From the NCBI RefSeq assembly GCF_016650635.1, contig NZ_JAEKFI010000003.1:1054001-1118000 (forward strand): a stretch of DNA of 64,000 bases. The letters run 5' to 3'. Position 1 is the stretch's first letter, and the number at the start of each line of letters is the position of its first letter. Positions 8,951 through 17,526 of the stretch are shown here, piece by piece. The position numbers and the translations under genes were made by a program. The stretch comes from Pseudomonas sp. TH43 (GTDB lineage Bacteria; Pseudomonadota; Gammaproteobacteria; Pseudomonadales; Pseudomonadaceae). Under the pieces are notes generated by a model. That model made no database searches. It was not told the origin of the DNA and was given only the letters and a program-made list of their open reading frames with translations.

Positions 8951-10057
8951 TTAATCGCGCAAATCAGACTCATGAATCGGCTGATCCCGATGCGTCGCGC
9001 GCTGATACTGCGCCGGCCACACCGCTTTGCGTCCACCCAGATCATCGTCGGCATGCAGCGGCCAGTACGGATCACGCAGCAGCTCGCGGGCGAGGAAGAT
9101 GATGTCGGCCTGGCAGGTGCGCAAAATGTGCTCGGCCTGCGCCGGCTCGGTAATCATTCCCACAGTGCCGGTGGCGATGCCTGACTCTTTGCGTACGCGC
9201 TCGGCAAAGCGCGTCTGATAACCCGGCCCGACCGGGATCTCTGCGTTGGCAGCAGTGCCGCCCGACGACACATCGATCAGATCCGCGCCAAGGGTGTGAA
9301 GGCGTCGCGCCAGCTCCACGGTTTCATCCGGATTCCAGCCATCCTCCACCCAGTCAGTGGCCGAGACGCGAACAAACACCGGTAACTCCTCCGGCCAAAC
9401 CGCCCTGACCGCTTCAGTCACTTGCAGCACCAGACGGATGCGATTTTCGAACGAGCCGCCGTACTGGTCACGGCGCTGGTTGCTCAACGGCGACAGAAAC
9501 TGATGCAGCAGATAACCATGGGCAGCATGCACTTCGACGACACTGAAACCCGCCGTCAGCGCACGTTTCGCGGCATCGACAAACGCCTGAATGACTTCAG
9601 CAATCTGGCCTTCATCGAGCTGTTTTGGCTGTGTGTGTTGTGGGTCAAAGGCAATCGGCGACGGCCCGACCGGTGTCCAGCCGCCATCATCGGGTTTGAC
9701 GCTGCCATGTTTGCCGAGCCACGGCCGATGGGTGCTGGCCTTGCGCCCTGCGTGAGCCAGTTGAATGCCGGCAACCGCGCCTTGGGAGGTAATGAATCGG
9801 GTGATGCGTTGCAGTGGTTCGATCTGTGCATCGTTCCACAGGCCGAGGTCTTCGGCGGTGATCCGGCCATCGGCGGTGACCGCGGTGGCCTCAGTGAAGA
9901 TCAGGCCGGCACCGCCCACCGCGCGGCTGCCGAGGTGCACCAGGTGCCAGTCGTTAGCCAGGCCGTCGACGCTGGAGTATTGGCACATGGGTGATACGGC
10001 GATGCGGTTGGGCAGGGTCAGTTGGCGCAGAGTGAAGGGTTCAAGCAGCAGACTCAT
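8951..10057 (-). CDS. Old-yellow-enzyme family NADH:flavin oxidoreductase (YqjM/XenA class)
   Basis: FMN-dependent ene-reductase, 368 residues, a single TIM barrel. Class II (YqjM/XenA) hallmarks are Cys25 and Tyr27 in SPMCQYSS, the substrate-anchoring pair His177 and His180 in VEVHAAHGY, and the later family stretch QRRDQYGGSFENR. The phosphate-binding end reads ADIIFLARELLRDPYWP. Natural substrates of such enzymes are usually unknown; alpha,beta-unsaturated carbonyls and nitro compounds are typical in vitro. It is transcribed alone, convergent with opgD, so the context gives no pathway. It is not close enough to XenA for me to use that name. Confidence 0.88.
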   Translation of the reverse strand: MSLLLEPFTLRQLTLPNRIAVSPMCQYSSVDGLANDWHLVHLGSRAVGGAGLIFTEATAVTADGRITAEDLGLWNDAQIEPLQRITRFITSQGAVAGIQLAHAGRKASTHRPWLGKHGSVKPDDGGWTPVGPSPIAFDPQHTQPKQLDEGQIAEVIQAFVDAAKRALTAGFSVVEVHAAHGYLLHQFLSPLSNQRRDQYGGSFENRIRLVLQVTEAVRAVWPEELPVFVRVSATDWVEDGWNPDETVELARRLHTLGADLIDVSSGGTAANAEIPVGPGYQTRFAERVRKESGIATGTVGMITEPAQAEHILRTCQADIIFLARELLRDPYWPLHADDDLGGRKAVWPAQYQRATHRDQPIHESDLRD

Positions 10058-10256
10058 GGGGCACCTCTCAAATCAGTGGGCAGGCTCCAGGGTTCTGTTT
10101 GAAAAGTCGACGAGTGACAGGAAAAGGTGCAGCACCCGCCCCCGCGGGCAAAAAATTCGACAAGACGTCACAAGGCCAATCAAGCAGTGCTTAGAGCCTA
10201 GTCGACAACGGGGGATGAGGGAGGGTTCAGAGTGATTCAGCGTGTGAAAGGGTGCT

Positions 10257-10322
10257 TTCGCGAACAGGCTCGCTCCCACATTCGGGAATGCCTATCCCTG
10301 TGGGAGCGAGCCTGCTTGCGAA
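10257..10322. repeat. Inverted REP pair
   Basis: TTCGCGAACAGGCTCGCTCC and its reverse complement around a 20-base loop, just beyond the recJ stop codon. Confidence 0.85.
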
Positions 10323-10327
10323 TGGCG

Positions 10328-12037
10328 TCAACGCGGTTCGATGTGGGCAATCATCAGTTGAACAGTCTCGTTACCACGAAACTCGTTAACGTCGAGCTTA
10401 TACGCCAGCTCAACCCACTGAATCGTCGGATTCGGCCAGATATCCCGGTCGATACCAAACGCGATGCCATCCAGTTTTACCGAGCCACACTCGCTCTTCA
10501 GCACCACCTTCAGATGTCGCTCACCAACCACGCGCTGCTCGACCAACTGGAACACACCGTGAAACAACGGCTCCGGGAAGTGCTGGCCCCAAGGCCCGGC
10601 ATGGCGCAGGGCGCGGGCCAGTTCGAGGTGGAATTCCTCAACCGCCAGCGTGCCATCGGTCAACAGGCGCCCGGTCAGGTCTTCCTCGCGAAGTTGCCTA
10701 CGCACTTCAGCGTCAAAGGCCTCGGCGAAAAGCGCAAAATTCTCTTGCGGCAAGGTCAGACCAGCGGCCATCGCGTGACCGCCGTACTTGGCGATCAGGT
10801 GCGGATGCTGCGCTGCCACCACGCTCAAGGCATCGCGAATATGGAAACCCTGCACCGAGCGCCCCGAGCCCTTGAGCAAGCCGTCGCCAGCATCGGCGAA
10901 GGCAATGGTCGGACGGAAATAACGCTCCTTCATGCGCGACGCGAGGATGCCGATCACCCCTTGGTGCCACTCCGCATCAAACAGGCACAGACCAAACGGC
11001 ATCGACTCCACCGGCAAGTCCTTGAGCTGCGCCAGCGCTTCACGCTGCATGCCTTGCTCGATGGATTTGCGATCCTGGTTCATGCCGTCCAGTTGCGCGG
11101 CCATTTCCCGGGCCAGATTGGCGTCGGCGGTGAGCAGGCATTCGATGCCCAGGCTCATGTCATCCAGACGCCCGGCGGCGTTCAGGCGCGGACCGACGAT
11201 AAAACCCAGATCCGTCGAAGTGATGCGGGTTGCGTCACGCTTGGCGACTTCAAGGATCGCTTTGATCCCCGGCCGCGCACGCCCGGCGCGAATCCGCTCC
11301 AGCCCCTGATGCACCAGAATCCGGTTGTTGGCGTCCAGCGGCACCACGTCGGCGACGCTGCCCAGCGCTACCAGATCAAGCAGCTCGCCGATGTTCGGCT
11401 GCGGCTTGTTCTCGTACCAGCCGAGGCTGCGTAAACGCGCGCGCAACGCCATCAACACATAAAAAATCACCCCGACGCCGGCCAGTGCCTTGCTCGGAAA
11501 CTCGCAGCCTGGCTGGTTCGGGTTGACCAGCGCATCGGCCTGCGGCAGCTCATCACCGGGCAAGTGGTGGTCGGTGATCAGCACTTTCAGCCCATGACGC
11601 TTGGCGGCAGCCACGCCTTCGACGCTGGAGATACCGTTGTCGACAGTTACCAGCAACTGCGGATCGCGGGTCATCGCGACTTCGACGATTTCCGGGGTCA
11701 GGCCGTAGCCGTATTCGAAGCGGTTCGGCACCAGATAATCAACGTGCGCGGCACCTAGCAAACGCAAACCGAGCATGCCGACCGTGCTGGCCGTCGCACC
11801 GTCCGCATCGAAGTCGCCAACGATGAGAATGCGCTGGCGTTGCTCCAGCGCCGTCACCAGCAAGTCCACCGCCGCGTCGATGCCCTTGAGCTGCTGAAAC
11901 GGGATCAACCGCGCCAGGCTCTTGTCCAGTTCTGCCTCGGACTGCACGCCCCGCGCCGCATACAAGCGGGTCAGCAGCGGCGGAATATCACCCAGAAAGG
12001 GCAGAGTGGCAGGCAGTTGACGAGGTTCGATACGCAT
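10328..12037 (-). CDS. recJ: Single-stranded-DNA-specific 5'-3' exonuclease RecJ
   Basis: Degrades single-stranded DNA 5' to 3' in RecFOR recombination, mismatch repair and base excision repair; needs Mn/Mg. 569 residues, a normal RecJ length. The DHH phosphoesterase motifs are clear: GDFDADG at 74-80, the second aspartate motif TVDNG, DHH at 156-158, and the DHHA1 segment KYGGHAMAAGL further on, followed by an OB-type C-terminal region. It is monocistronic or loosely linked to yaeQ upstream. The REP pair after the stop probably ends the transcript. Confidence 0.96.
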   Translation of the reverse strand: MRIEPRQLPATLPFLGDIPPLLTRLYAARGVQSEAELDKSLARLIPFQQLKGIDAAVDLLVTALEQRQRILIVGDFDADGATASTVGMLGLRLLGAAHVDYLVPNRFEYGYGLTPEIVEVAMTRDPQLLVTVDNGISSVEGVAAAKRHGLKVLITDHHLPGDELPQADALVNPNQPGCEFPSKALAGVGVIFYVLMALRARLRSLGWYENKPQPNIGELLDLVALGSVADVVPLDANNRILVHQGLERIRAGRARPGIKAILEVAKRDATRITSTDLGFIVGPRLNAAGRLDDMSLGIECLLTADANLAREMAAQLDGMNQDRKSIEQGMQREALAQLKDLPVESMPFGLCLFDAEWHQGVIGILASRMKERYFRPTIAFADAGDGLLKGSGRSVQGFHIRDALSVVAAQHPHLIAKYGGHAMAAGLTLPQENFALFAEAFDAEVRRQLREEDLTGRLLTDGTLAVEEFHLELARALRHAGPWGQHFPEPLFHGVFQLVEQRVVGERHLKVVLKSECGSVKLDGIAFGIDRDIWPNPTIQWVELAYKLDVNEFRGNETVQLMIAHIEPR

Positions 12038-12092
12038 GGGGTGACGGAGACTTCTCTTTAATACGTGGGATTAATCAGTTAAAGGCGCGGGA

Positions 12093-12635
12093 TCAGCCGC
12101 GCTCACCTTGCAGCCATTGCAACTGGACTTCGTGCTGACCACGGTCGTCGGTAACGAAGATCGTCCCTTCGCTGATCATCACGTCCCACTTGATAACGCG
12201 GGGCATGTCCTTGGCCAGAGTCTCCAGCACTTCTTGCGGGACTGCGGCGATGTTGACGTTCTTCAGGTTCTTGATCGCCGGGATCACCTTGGTTTCCCAC
12301 ACACGCAGGCTGCCGTAGGCGAGCAGGCTGGTGCGCTCGGTGCGACGCGAGCACCAGGTCAGGCGATCGGCGTCAGGCTGACCGACTTCGATCCAGTGCA
12401 GAACGCGGTCGTCCAGGCTCTTTTCCCACAGCGCAGGTTCATCCACGTCTGACAGACCACGACCAAACGACAACTGCTCGTTGTACCAGAGGGCGTAGGC
12501 CAACAGCCGCACGGTCATGCGCTCTTCGGTCTCCGAAGGGTGACGGGCGATGGTCTGCTTGACGCTCTCGTAGACGCTGCGGTCGAGGTCGGTGAGGTTC
12601 AGTTCAAACTTGTAGGTGGTCGAAGGCTGGGCCAT
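12093..12635 (-). CDS. yaeQ: YaeQ family protein
   Basis: 180 residues, about the length of E. coli YaeQ, a PD-(D/E)XK-fold protein of uncertain role. Family signatures are TYKFELNLTDLDR near the start, HPSETEERMTVRLLAYALW, and VGQPDADRLTWCSRRT in the middle. The ATG at 12635 begins MAQPSTTYKFEL and fits the family; a TTG 33 bases upstream would add residues not typical of it. It is divergent from the CoA-transferase gene. The fold family is recognised but no biochemical activity is established. Confidence 0.88.
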   Translation of the reverse strand: MAQPSTTYKFELNLTDLDRSVYESVKQTIARHPSETEERMTVRLLAYALWYNEQLSFGRGLSDVDEPALWEKSLDDRVLHWIEVGQPDADRLTWCSRRTERTSLLAYGSLRVWETKVIPAIKNLKNVNIAAVPQEVLETLAKDMPRVIKWDVMISEGTIFVTDDRGQHEVQLQWLQGERG

Positions 12636-12780
12636 GAACGGGCTTCTTGATACGAGGAAAGTCGGCAAGTCTAACCGATGCGGTAGGCAATCATCGAATT
12701 GATGGCAATCAACCTGCGGCGCCTGACAGCCGGCTATGTTAAAACGCTGTATCGCTCAGCCTTGTCCTACAGGATTCAGC

Positions 12781-13980
12781 ATGCCGTTTTCCAACAAGCC
12801 GCTCAGCGGCGTGAAAGTCATCGAGTTAGGTACGTTGATCGCCGGGCCATTTGCCTCACGCATTTGTGGCGAGTTCGGCGCCGAAGTGATCAAGATCGAA
12901 TCGCCGGACGGCGGGGATCCGCTGCGCAAGTGGCGCAAACTGTATGAAGGCACATCGTTGTGGTGGTTCGTTCAGGCGCGCAACAAGAAGTCGCTGACGC
13001 TCAACCTCAAGCATCCTGATGGTCTGGCGATCCTGAAAAAATTGCTCGGCGAAGCCGACATCCTCATCGAAAACTTTCGCCCCGGCGTGCTGGAAAAACT
13101 CGGCCTGAGTTGGGAAACCCTGCACGCCCTGAACCCGAAACTGGTGATGGTGCGTTTGTCCGGTTTCGGTCAAACCGGGCCGATGAAAGATCAGCCGGGG
13201 TTCGGCGCGGTCGGCGAATCCATGGGCGGCCTGCGCTACATCACCGGTTTCGAGGACCGACCACCGGTACGCACCGGCATTTCCATCGGCGATTCGATTG
13301 CCGCGCTGTGGGGCGTCATCGGCGCGCTGATGGCGCTGCGGCATCGCGAGGTCAACGGCGGCACCGGTCAGGTGGTCGACGTGGCGTTGTATGAGGCGAT
13401 ATTCGCGATGATGGAAAGCATGGTGCCGGAGTTCGACGTGTTCGGTTTTATCCGCGAGCGCACCGGCAACATCATGCCCGGCATCACGCCCTCCTCTATT
13501 CACACCAGCGCCGACGGCAAGCATGTGCAGATCGGCGCCAATGGCGATGCGATCTTCAAGCGCTTCATGCTGATCATCGGCCGCGATGATCTGGCCAACG
13601 ATCCGATGCTGGCCAGTAACGACGGACGCGACAGTCGCCGCGACGAGCTGTACGGCGTGATCGATCGCTGGGTCAATTCGCAGCCGCTGCAAACAGTGCT
13701 CGACCTGCTTAATCAGGCCGAAGTACCGGTCAGCCGAATCTTCAGCGCCGAGGACATGTTCAGCGATCCGCAGTACCTGGCCCGGGAAATGTTCCTGTCA
13801 GCCAAGCTGCCGGGAGGCAAGGACTTCAAGATGCCGGGCATCGTGCCGAAACTCTCTGAGACACCCGGCTCTTCCGAATGGGTCGGACCGCAGCTCGGTG
13901 AACACAATGCGCAGGTACTGAACGATCTTGGCTACGACGAGCAACAGATCGCCCGCTTGCGTGAAGACGGAGCCATTTAA
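12781..13980 (+). CDS. CaiB/BaiF-type (class III) CoA-transferase
   Basis: Transfers CoA between carboxylic acids; cytoplasmic, normally an interlocked dimer. 399 residues from the ATG at 12781. Family features are the N-terminal VIELGTLIAGPFASRICGEFGAEVIKIE (read from 13 to 40 in pieces), then RNKKSLTLNL, the DILIENFRPGVLEKLG segment, and Asp171 in SIGDSIAALWG at the position of the catalytic aspartate of formyl-CoA transferase. A start 45 bases upstream is possible but adds a non-family extension. No dehydrogenase or ligase gene is next to it, so the acyl substrate is unknown. Confidence 0.9.
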   Translation: MPFSNKPLSGVKVIELGTLIAGPFASRICGEFGAEVIKIESPDGGDPLRKWRKLYEGTSLWWFVQARNKKSLTLNLKHPDGLAILKKLLGEADILIENFRPGVLEKLGLSWETLHALNPKLVMVRLSGFGQTGPMKDQPGFGAVGESMGGLRYITGFEDRPPVRTGISIGDSIAALWGVIGALMALRHREVNGGTGQVVDVALYEAIFAMMESMVPEFDVFGFIRERTGNIMPGITPSSIHTSADGKHVQIGANGDAIFKRFMLIIGRDDLANDPMLASNDGRDSRRDELYGVIDRWVNSQPLQTVLDLLNQAEVPVSRIFSAEDMFSDPQYLAREMFLSAKLPGGKDFKMPGIVPKLSETPGSSEWVGPQLGEHNAQVLNDLGYDEQQIARLREDGAI

Positions 13981-14887
13981 GCTGAAACGCCGGCCGACAT
14001 CGCACGCCAACCGCGCCCACCACGGGTGGCCGTGGCGCCTGTTCGGCCTGTTGCTTTTGCTGGCCCTGCCGGCTTGGGCGCAGGCGAAACCAACATTGAT
14101 ATGGCTGCTGCGCGACCTGCCGCCCCTGACGATTTTCGAAGGCCCGAAAAAAGGTCAGGGGGTGATCGATCAATTGATGCCGATGCTGATCGCCGGCATG
14201 CCCCAGTACGAACACACGCTGATGCGCGTCAATCGTGCCCGTGGCTTGCAGATGCTCCACGAAAACCCGTTCGCCTGCGACCCTGCGTTGTTGTGGAACA
14301 AGGAGCGGGCGCAGTGGGTGGCGTACTCGATCCCGGCGATTCGCGCGGTGAGCAATGGCCTGGTGGTCCGTCAGCAAGATCGGGCAGTGCTCAAACCTTA
14401 TTTGGTGGATGGCGAAGTCGACCTCTCGGCGCTGCTGGCCGGTGGCGACAGAAAAGTCGGTGTTGTCGCCGAACGCAGCTACGGTGAGTTTCTCGACAAT
14501 ATCCTGCATCAGGCGCCGAGCGCTGCGCTGACGGCGCATTACGGCAACGATGCATTGACCAATCTACTGTCGATGCAGCGCCTGGGGCGCTTGCAGGTGG
14601 TGCTGGGTTATTGGCCGGAAATCCGCTATCAGGCCAAGCAGGCGCAGATCGCCGAGGATGAGCTGGAGTTCTATCCCATTAAGGGCACCGGGAAATATCT
14701 CTCGGGATATGTCGCTTGTTCCGACACCACATTGGGACGTCAGGCCATCAGCGAGATCAATCAACTGCTGCGCACCCTGCCCCACGAACATTTGAATCAG
14801 CTGTATGCCGCGTGGCTGAATCCCGAGCGCCAAGCGGACTATCTCGAAGAGGCACGGCTGTTTTTCGAACAGCAGGCCACGCAATAG
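13961..14887 (+). CDS. Periplasmic substrate-binding-like protein (orphan, SBP_bac_3 fold)
   Basis: About 308 residues. A basic N-terminus is followed by a hydrophobic run ending ALPAWAQA, a clear Sec signal peptide. The mature part reads like an amino-acid-type binding domain (TLIWLLRDLPPLTIFEGPKKGQG, later RKVGVVAERSYGEFLDN and GYWPEIRYQAKQAQIAE). It resembles an uncharacterised proteobacterial family of stand-alone solute-binding proteins. No transporter genes are beside it, and the ligand is unknown. The start is uncertain: GTG at 13961 (overlapping the CoA-transferase gene by 20 bases) is preferred over TTG at 13928, but neither has a strong ribosome-binding site. Confidence 0.72.
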   Translation: MKTEPFKLKRRPTSHANRAHHGWPWRLFGLLLLLALPAWAQAKPTLIWLLRDLPPLTIFEGPKKGQGVIDQLMPMLIAGMPQYEHTLMRVNRARGLQMLHENPFACDPALLWNKERAQWVAYSIPAIRAVSNGLVVRQQDRAVLKPYLVDGEVDLSALLAGGDRKVGVVAERSYGEFLDNILHQAPSAALTAHYGNDALTNLLSMQRLGRLQVVLGYWPEIRYQAKQAQIAEDELEFYPIKGTGKYLSGYVACSDTTLGRQAISEINQLLRTLPHEHLNQLYAAWLNPERQADYLEEARLFFEQQATQ

Positions 14888-14906
14888 GCAAACGCCGGAC
14901 AAAAGA

Positions 14907-14938
14907 AACCCCGAGAAGTGGGGAGACGACTCGGGGTT
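14907..14938 (+). terminator. Hairpin after the binding-protein gene
   Basis: AACCCCGAG and CTCGGGGTT form a perfect nine-base-pair stem twenty bases beyond the stop. The T-tract is weak. Confidence 0.65.
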
Positions 14939-15063
14939 AAACGTGGTCTACATAAAGACCCGTAGCAGCAAGCGACAAGCACCGGAGCACAATGCTTGAT
15001 CCTGCTGTTATGGAGTCTGACTGACAGGGACGCAGGAAGGTTCCCACAAAAAATATTTCATCT

Positions 15064-15345
15064 TTACAGCGCAGGACGTTTGTCCAGAGCTGCGTTGCGC
15101 AATGCCGCGATCACACAGGGTTCCAGCCGCCCTTCGGCGATCAGCACGTCGCGATGCAGACCGTCGACGACGTCGGTCAACAAGCGCTTGTCGCTCAACT
15201 GCGCCTGGTTGAATTCGCGTTCGACCACAATGGCGCCGTTGCTGTTCTTCAGGCTGACCAGGCATTCGCCATGGCTGCCGCGAGGGGTCAACGTCACTTG
15301 ATACGGGCTCAGAGCCTCACCGAGCAATAGACTGATACTTTCCAT
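15064..15345 (-). CDS. DUF3509 family protein
   Basis: 93 residues. It looks like the pseudomonad-specific small protein family DUF3509, of unknown function: ESISLLLGEALSPYQVTL near the start and LTDVVDGLHRDVLIAEG later. The ATG at 15345 has GGAG six bases upstream; a GTG twelve bases further up is less likely. It is a cytoplasmic protein without signal or membrane segment, monocistronic, convergent with the binding-protein gene. Function unknown. Confidence 0.75.
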   Translation of the reverse strand: MESISLLLGEALSPYQVTLTPRGSHGECLVSLKNSNGAIVVEREFNQAQLSDKRLLTDVVDGLHRDVLIAEGRLEPCVIAALRNAALDKRPAL

Positions 15346-15510
15346 CTCGATCTCCACTCAATAGTCCGAAAACATAGTGCCTGGGGCGTGTTCACAGTAA
15401 ATGACCACCGGCCCGAGAAGAAAGTTCTGCCTGCCGATTGCTCCCTCCCTGGAGCGTTACCGGTCTGTCGGAGCATGCACGGCGAAGATGACAGTAAAAA
15501 TAACCATGCT

Positions 15511-15918
15511 TCAGGCTCCGTCCGGCTGCTGCAGCGCGTTCAGGTAGTTGTCCAGCAAGCCTCGCATCAACACGGCCGATACCGGCGTTTGCAGGCGTCC
15601 GAGCAGTTTCAGTTCATGGGCGTGCAACAACGTCTCGAGATCGTCCAACACACTCGGTGCGACGGCGCCCAGCAGGATCAGTGCTCGCGACTGTTGCCCT
15701 ATAGCCAAGTGCTGGATCAGCGCGATGCCATCGCCACCCTTTAGCTGCGGATTACAGATTGCGATATCGACAGCTCCGCAATGCCCCAGCGAACACACCG
15801 CCGACGCCAGTGACGGCGCCGTCAGCACGTTATAAATGCCGACGGCGTTGAACATCTGGTGCAGCGCCATCAGCTGGAACGGGTTGTGTTCAAGTATCAG
15901 GACTTTGAGTGAACGCAT
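15511..15918 (-). CDS. Degenerate response-regulator receiver domain protein
   Basis: 135 residues with the pattern of a stand-alone CheY-like domain (LKVLILEHNP as strand 1, VDIAICNPQLKGGDG around strand 3). Every catalytic position is altered: the acidic pair reads Glu10-His11, the phosphoacceptor position is Asn56, the usual Thr/Ser is Gly84, and the conserved Lys before Pro is Thr111. It should therefore not be phosphorylated in the usual way. The ATG at 15918 has GAGG seven bases upstream. It lies 117 bases downstream of a BvgS-like sensor lacking its kinase, so both may be leftovers of one decayed signalling system. A phosphorylation-independent pseudo-receiver is the alternative. Confidence 0.68.
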   Translation of the reverse strand: MRSLKVLILEHNPFQLMALHQMFNAVGIYNVLTAPSLASAVCSLGHCGAVDIAICNPQLKGGDGIALIQHLAIGQQSRALILLGAVAPSVLDDLETLLHAHELKLLGRLQTPVSAVLMRGLLDNYLNALQQPDGA

Positions 15919-16035
15919 GGGCGGCCTCTGAAGCGACAAGCGCGGACTCTCACCGCAGGTACCGTTCACTCTAGGGCAGCCGTCCTCAGCCTCCCATCGG
16001 AAAAGGACTCACGTCGTATAGGACTTTTCCCAACT

Positions 16036-17406
16036 TCACTGCAGACATCGGCTGCCACTTTCCAGCGGCCGCTGGCCAGTGTCCGTCCAGCCGCCGAGCA
16101 GACCGCGCAATTGGCCATCGGCGCTGTAAAACGGCACGGTCCATTGGTAGATCTCGCGCGCCCCGTTTTTGAACTGCAATTGACGCCTGCAGAAGCGCAT
16201 CTTGCGCGTGCGTACTTGCTGCATGAACTCGTCATGCAGCATCCGCGCGGTCGCCCCAGGCAGCGTGTCGGCTTCGATCAGTGATCGTCCCTGTACTTCG
16301 TGGAAGCGGATCGAGAGCGCCTCCTCATAGCTACGGTTGCACATGATCAACCGCCCTTGCAGGTCGCGGACGAAGATCGGATCGGGCATCGACTCAATCA
16401 ATGCATGCTGAAAGGCCAACTGGTCGCCGAGTTCTTTTTCGGCTTTGCAGCGTTCTTTGATCACGGCACTCAAGCGACGATTCCAGATCAGTGACAACAA
16501 ACCAAAAATGGCCATGACCGCCATCGCCCAACACCCCCAACCGGCAATCCGCTGCCAGACCGTGGGCGTCGGGATCGGCGCAACACCGTCCAGCCATTTC
16601 AGCCGGATCGCACGCAGTTCATGCGCCGGAAATGCCTCGAGTGCCTTGTTGAGGATGCTCAACAACTTTGGCTGACCTTTGCGCACAGCCAGGTGATCGG
16701 CCTCCCACTTGCCCTCCAGCAGCTCTCCGACCCTGAGCAATCCTGAGGGGAACAACTGCGCGCCGATCTCGTTTTCAATGGTGGCGTAAGCCTCACCGCT
16801 TTCGACCAATGCTCGGGCTTCGCCGTAGGTTTTGACTGAGCGAATCTCGATCGATGGGTAGTCGCGCCGGATGATGCCTTCCAGTGCGTGACGACTTGGC
16901 AATACCAACACGCGCTTGGCCAACTGCTCCAGCGACTGCACCTGCGGCTCCCCGACCCGCCCGACAAACACCCAGCCGGCTCCGCCAAAGGCATGGCTGA
17001 AGTCCAGATAGACTTTGCGCTCATCACTCATGGCTAACGTCGTGCTCATGTCGGCTTCACCGTTCTCCAGTCGTGCAAGCATGTGATCGGTGGAAAACGA
17101 TTCCTGATGCACGAACTGCAAACCGGTCATCGCACTGATGCGCTGGAGCACATCGTTGTTCAAGCCGCTCCAGTGCGCATGCTCATCCTGGAACAGGTAC
17201 AGCGGATACTGCACGGACGCGACGATGACCCGCGGATTATCACGAATCCATTGCTGCTCCTCGGGCTCCAGCTCGATGGGCTGAACCCTGCTGCCCCCGG
17301 CATCATGCAGCATCATCTGTGCCGCCACACCCCAGCGCACGAACCCCAGCATTGCCAATACAAACAGCCAGCCAAGCGCCGGCTTAACATCTCGAAAAAA
17401 CCACAT
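16036..17406 (-). CDS. BvgS/EvgS-like sensor fragment: periplasmic binding domain, TM, PAS, no kinase
   Basis: 456 residues from the ATG at 17406, preceded by AAGGAAG. Order: N-terminal membrane/signal segment (11-30), SBP_bac_3 venus-flytrap domain (about 55-275), a membrane span at 291-308, a coiled linker, and a PAS domain (about 327-445: LIESMPDPIFVRDLQGRLI, then QWTVPFYSADGQLRGLLGGW). In full-length BvgS-like sensors the histidine kinase, receiver and Hpt domains follow here. This frame stops eleven residues after the PAS domain. I found no kinase sequence in any frame before the next gene, so this is truncated by deletion, not by a simple frameshift. It might still bind a ligand but cannot phosphorylate. 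Confidence 0.78.
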   Translation of the reverse strand: MWFFRDVKPALGWLFVLAMLGFVRWGVAAQMMLHDAGGSRVQPIELEPEEQQWIRDNPRVIVASVQYPLYLFQDEHAHWSGLNNDVLQRISAMTGLQFVHQESFSTDHMLARLENGEADMSTTLAMSDERKVYLDFSHAFGGAGWVFVGRVGEPQVQSLEQLAKRVLVLPSRHALEGIIRRDYPSIEIRSVKTYGEARALVESGEAYATIENEIGAQLFPSGLLRVGELLEGKWEADHLAVRKGQPKLLSILNKALEAFPAHELRAIRLKWLDGVAPIPTPTVWQRIAGWGCWAMAVMAIFGLLSLIWNRRLSAVIKERCKAEKELGDQLAFQHALIESMPDPIFVRDLQGRLIMCNRSYEEALSIRFHEVQGRSLIEADTLPGATARMLHDEFMQQVRTRKMRFCRRQLQFKNGAREIYQWTVPFYSADGQLRGLLGGWTDTGQRPLESGSRCLQ

Positions 17407-17473
17407 TGCCACTTCCTTCGTGATCGACTCACCCGTCCTTCGTGGGTGAAAACCCGAGCAGTGTGGCAGCAGA

Positions 17474-17502
17474 AACAAAAAAGCCCGTCAGGAGACGGGC
17501 TT
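17474..17502 (-). terminator. Intrinsic terminator of thrC
   Basis: GACGGGCTT (17494-17502) and AAGCCCGTC (17481-17489) form a nine-base-pair stem with an AGGA loop. Read on the minus strand it is followed by a run of Ts. It lies 25 bases after the thrC stop. Confidence 0.9.
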
Positions 17503-17526
17503 CAAAATGTGACAGCTTTTGCTGGC

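Noticed and set aside
15966..16235. Possible frameshifted kinase continuation of the BvgS-like sensor
   Set aside because: The alternative frame shows no H-box, N-box or G-box; deletion is the better explanation.
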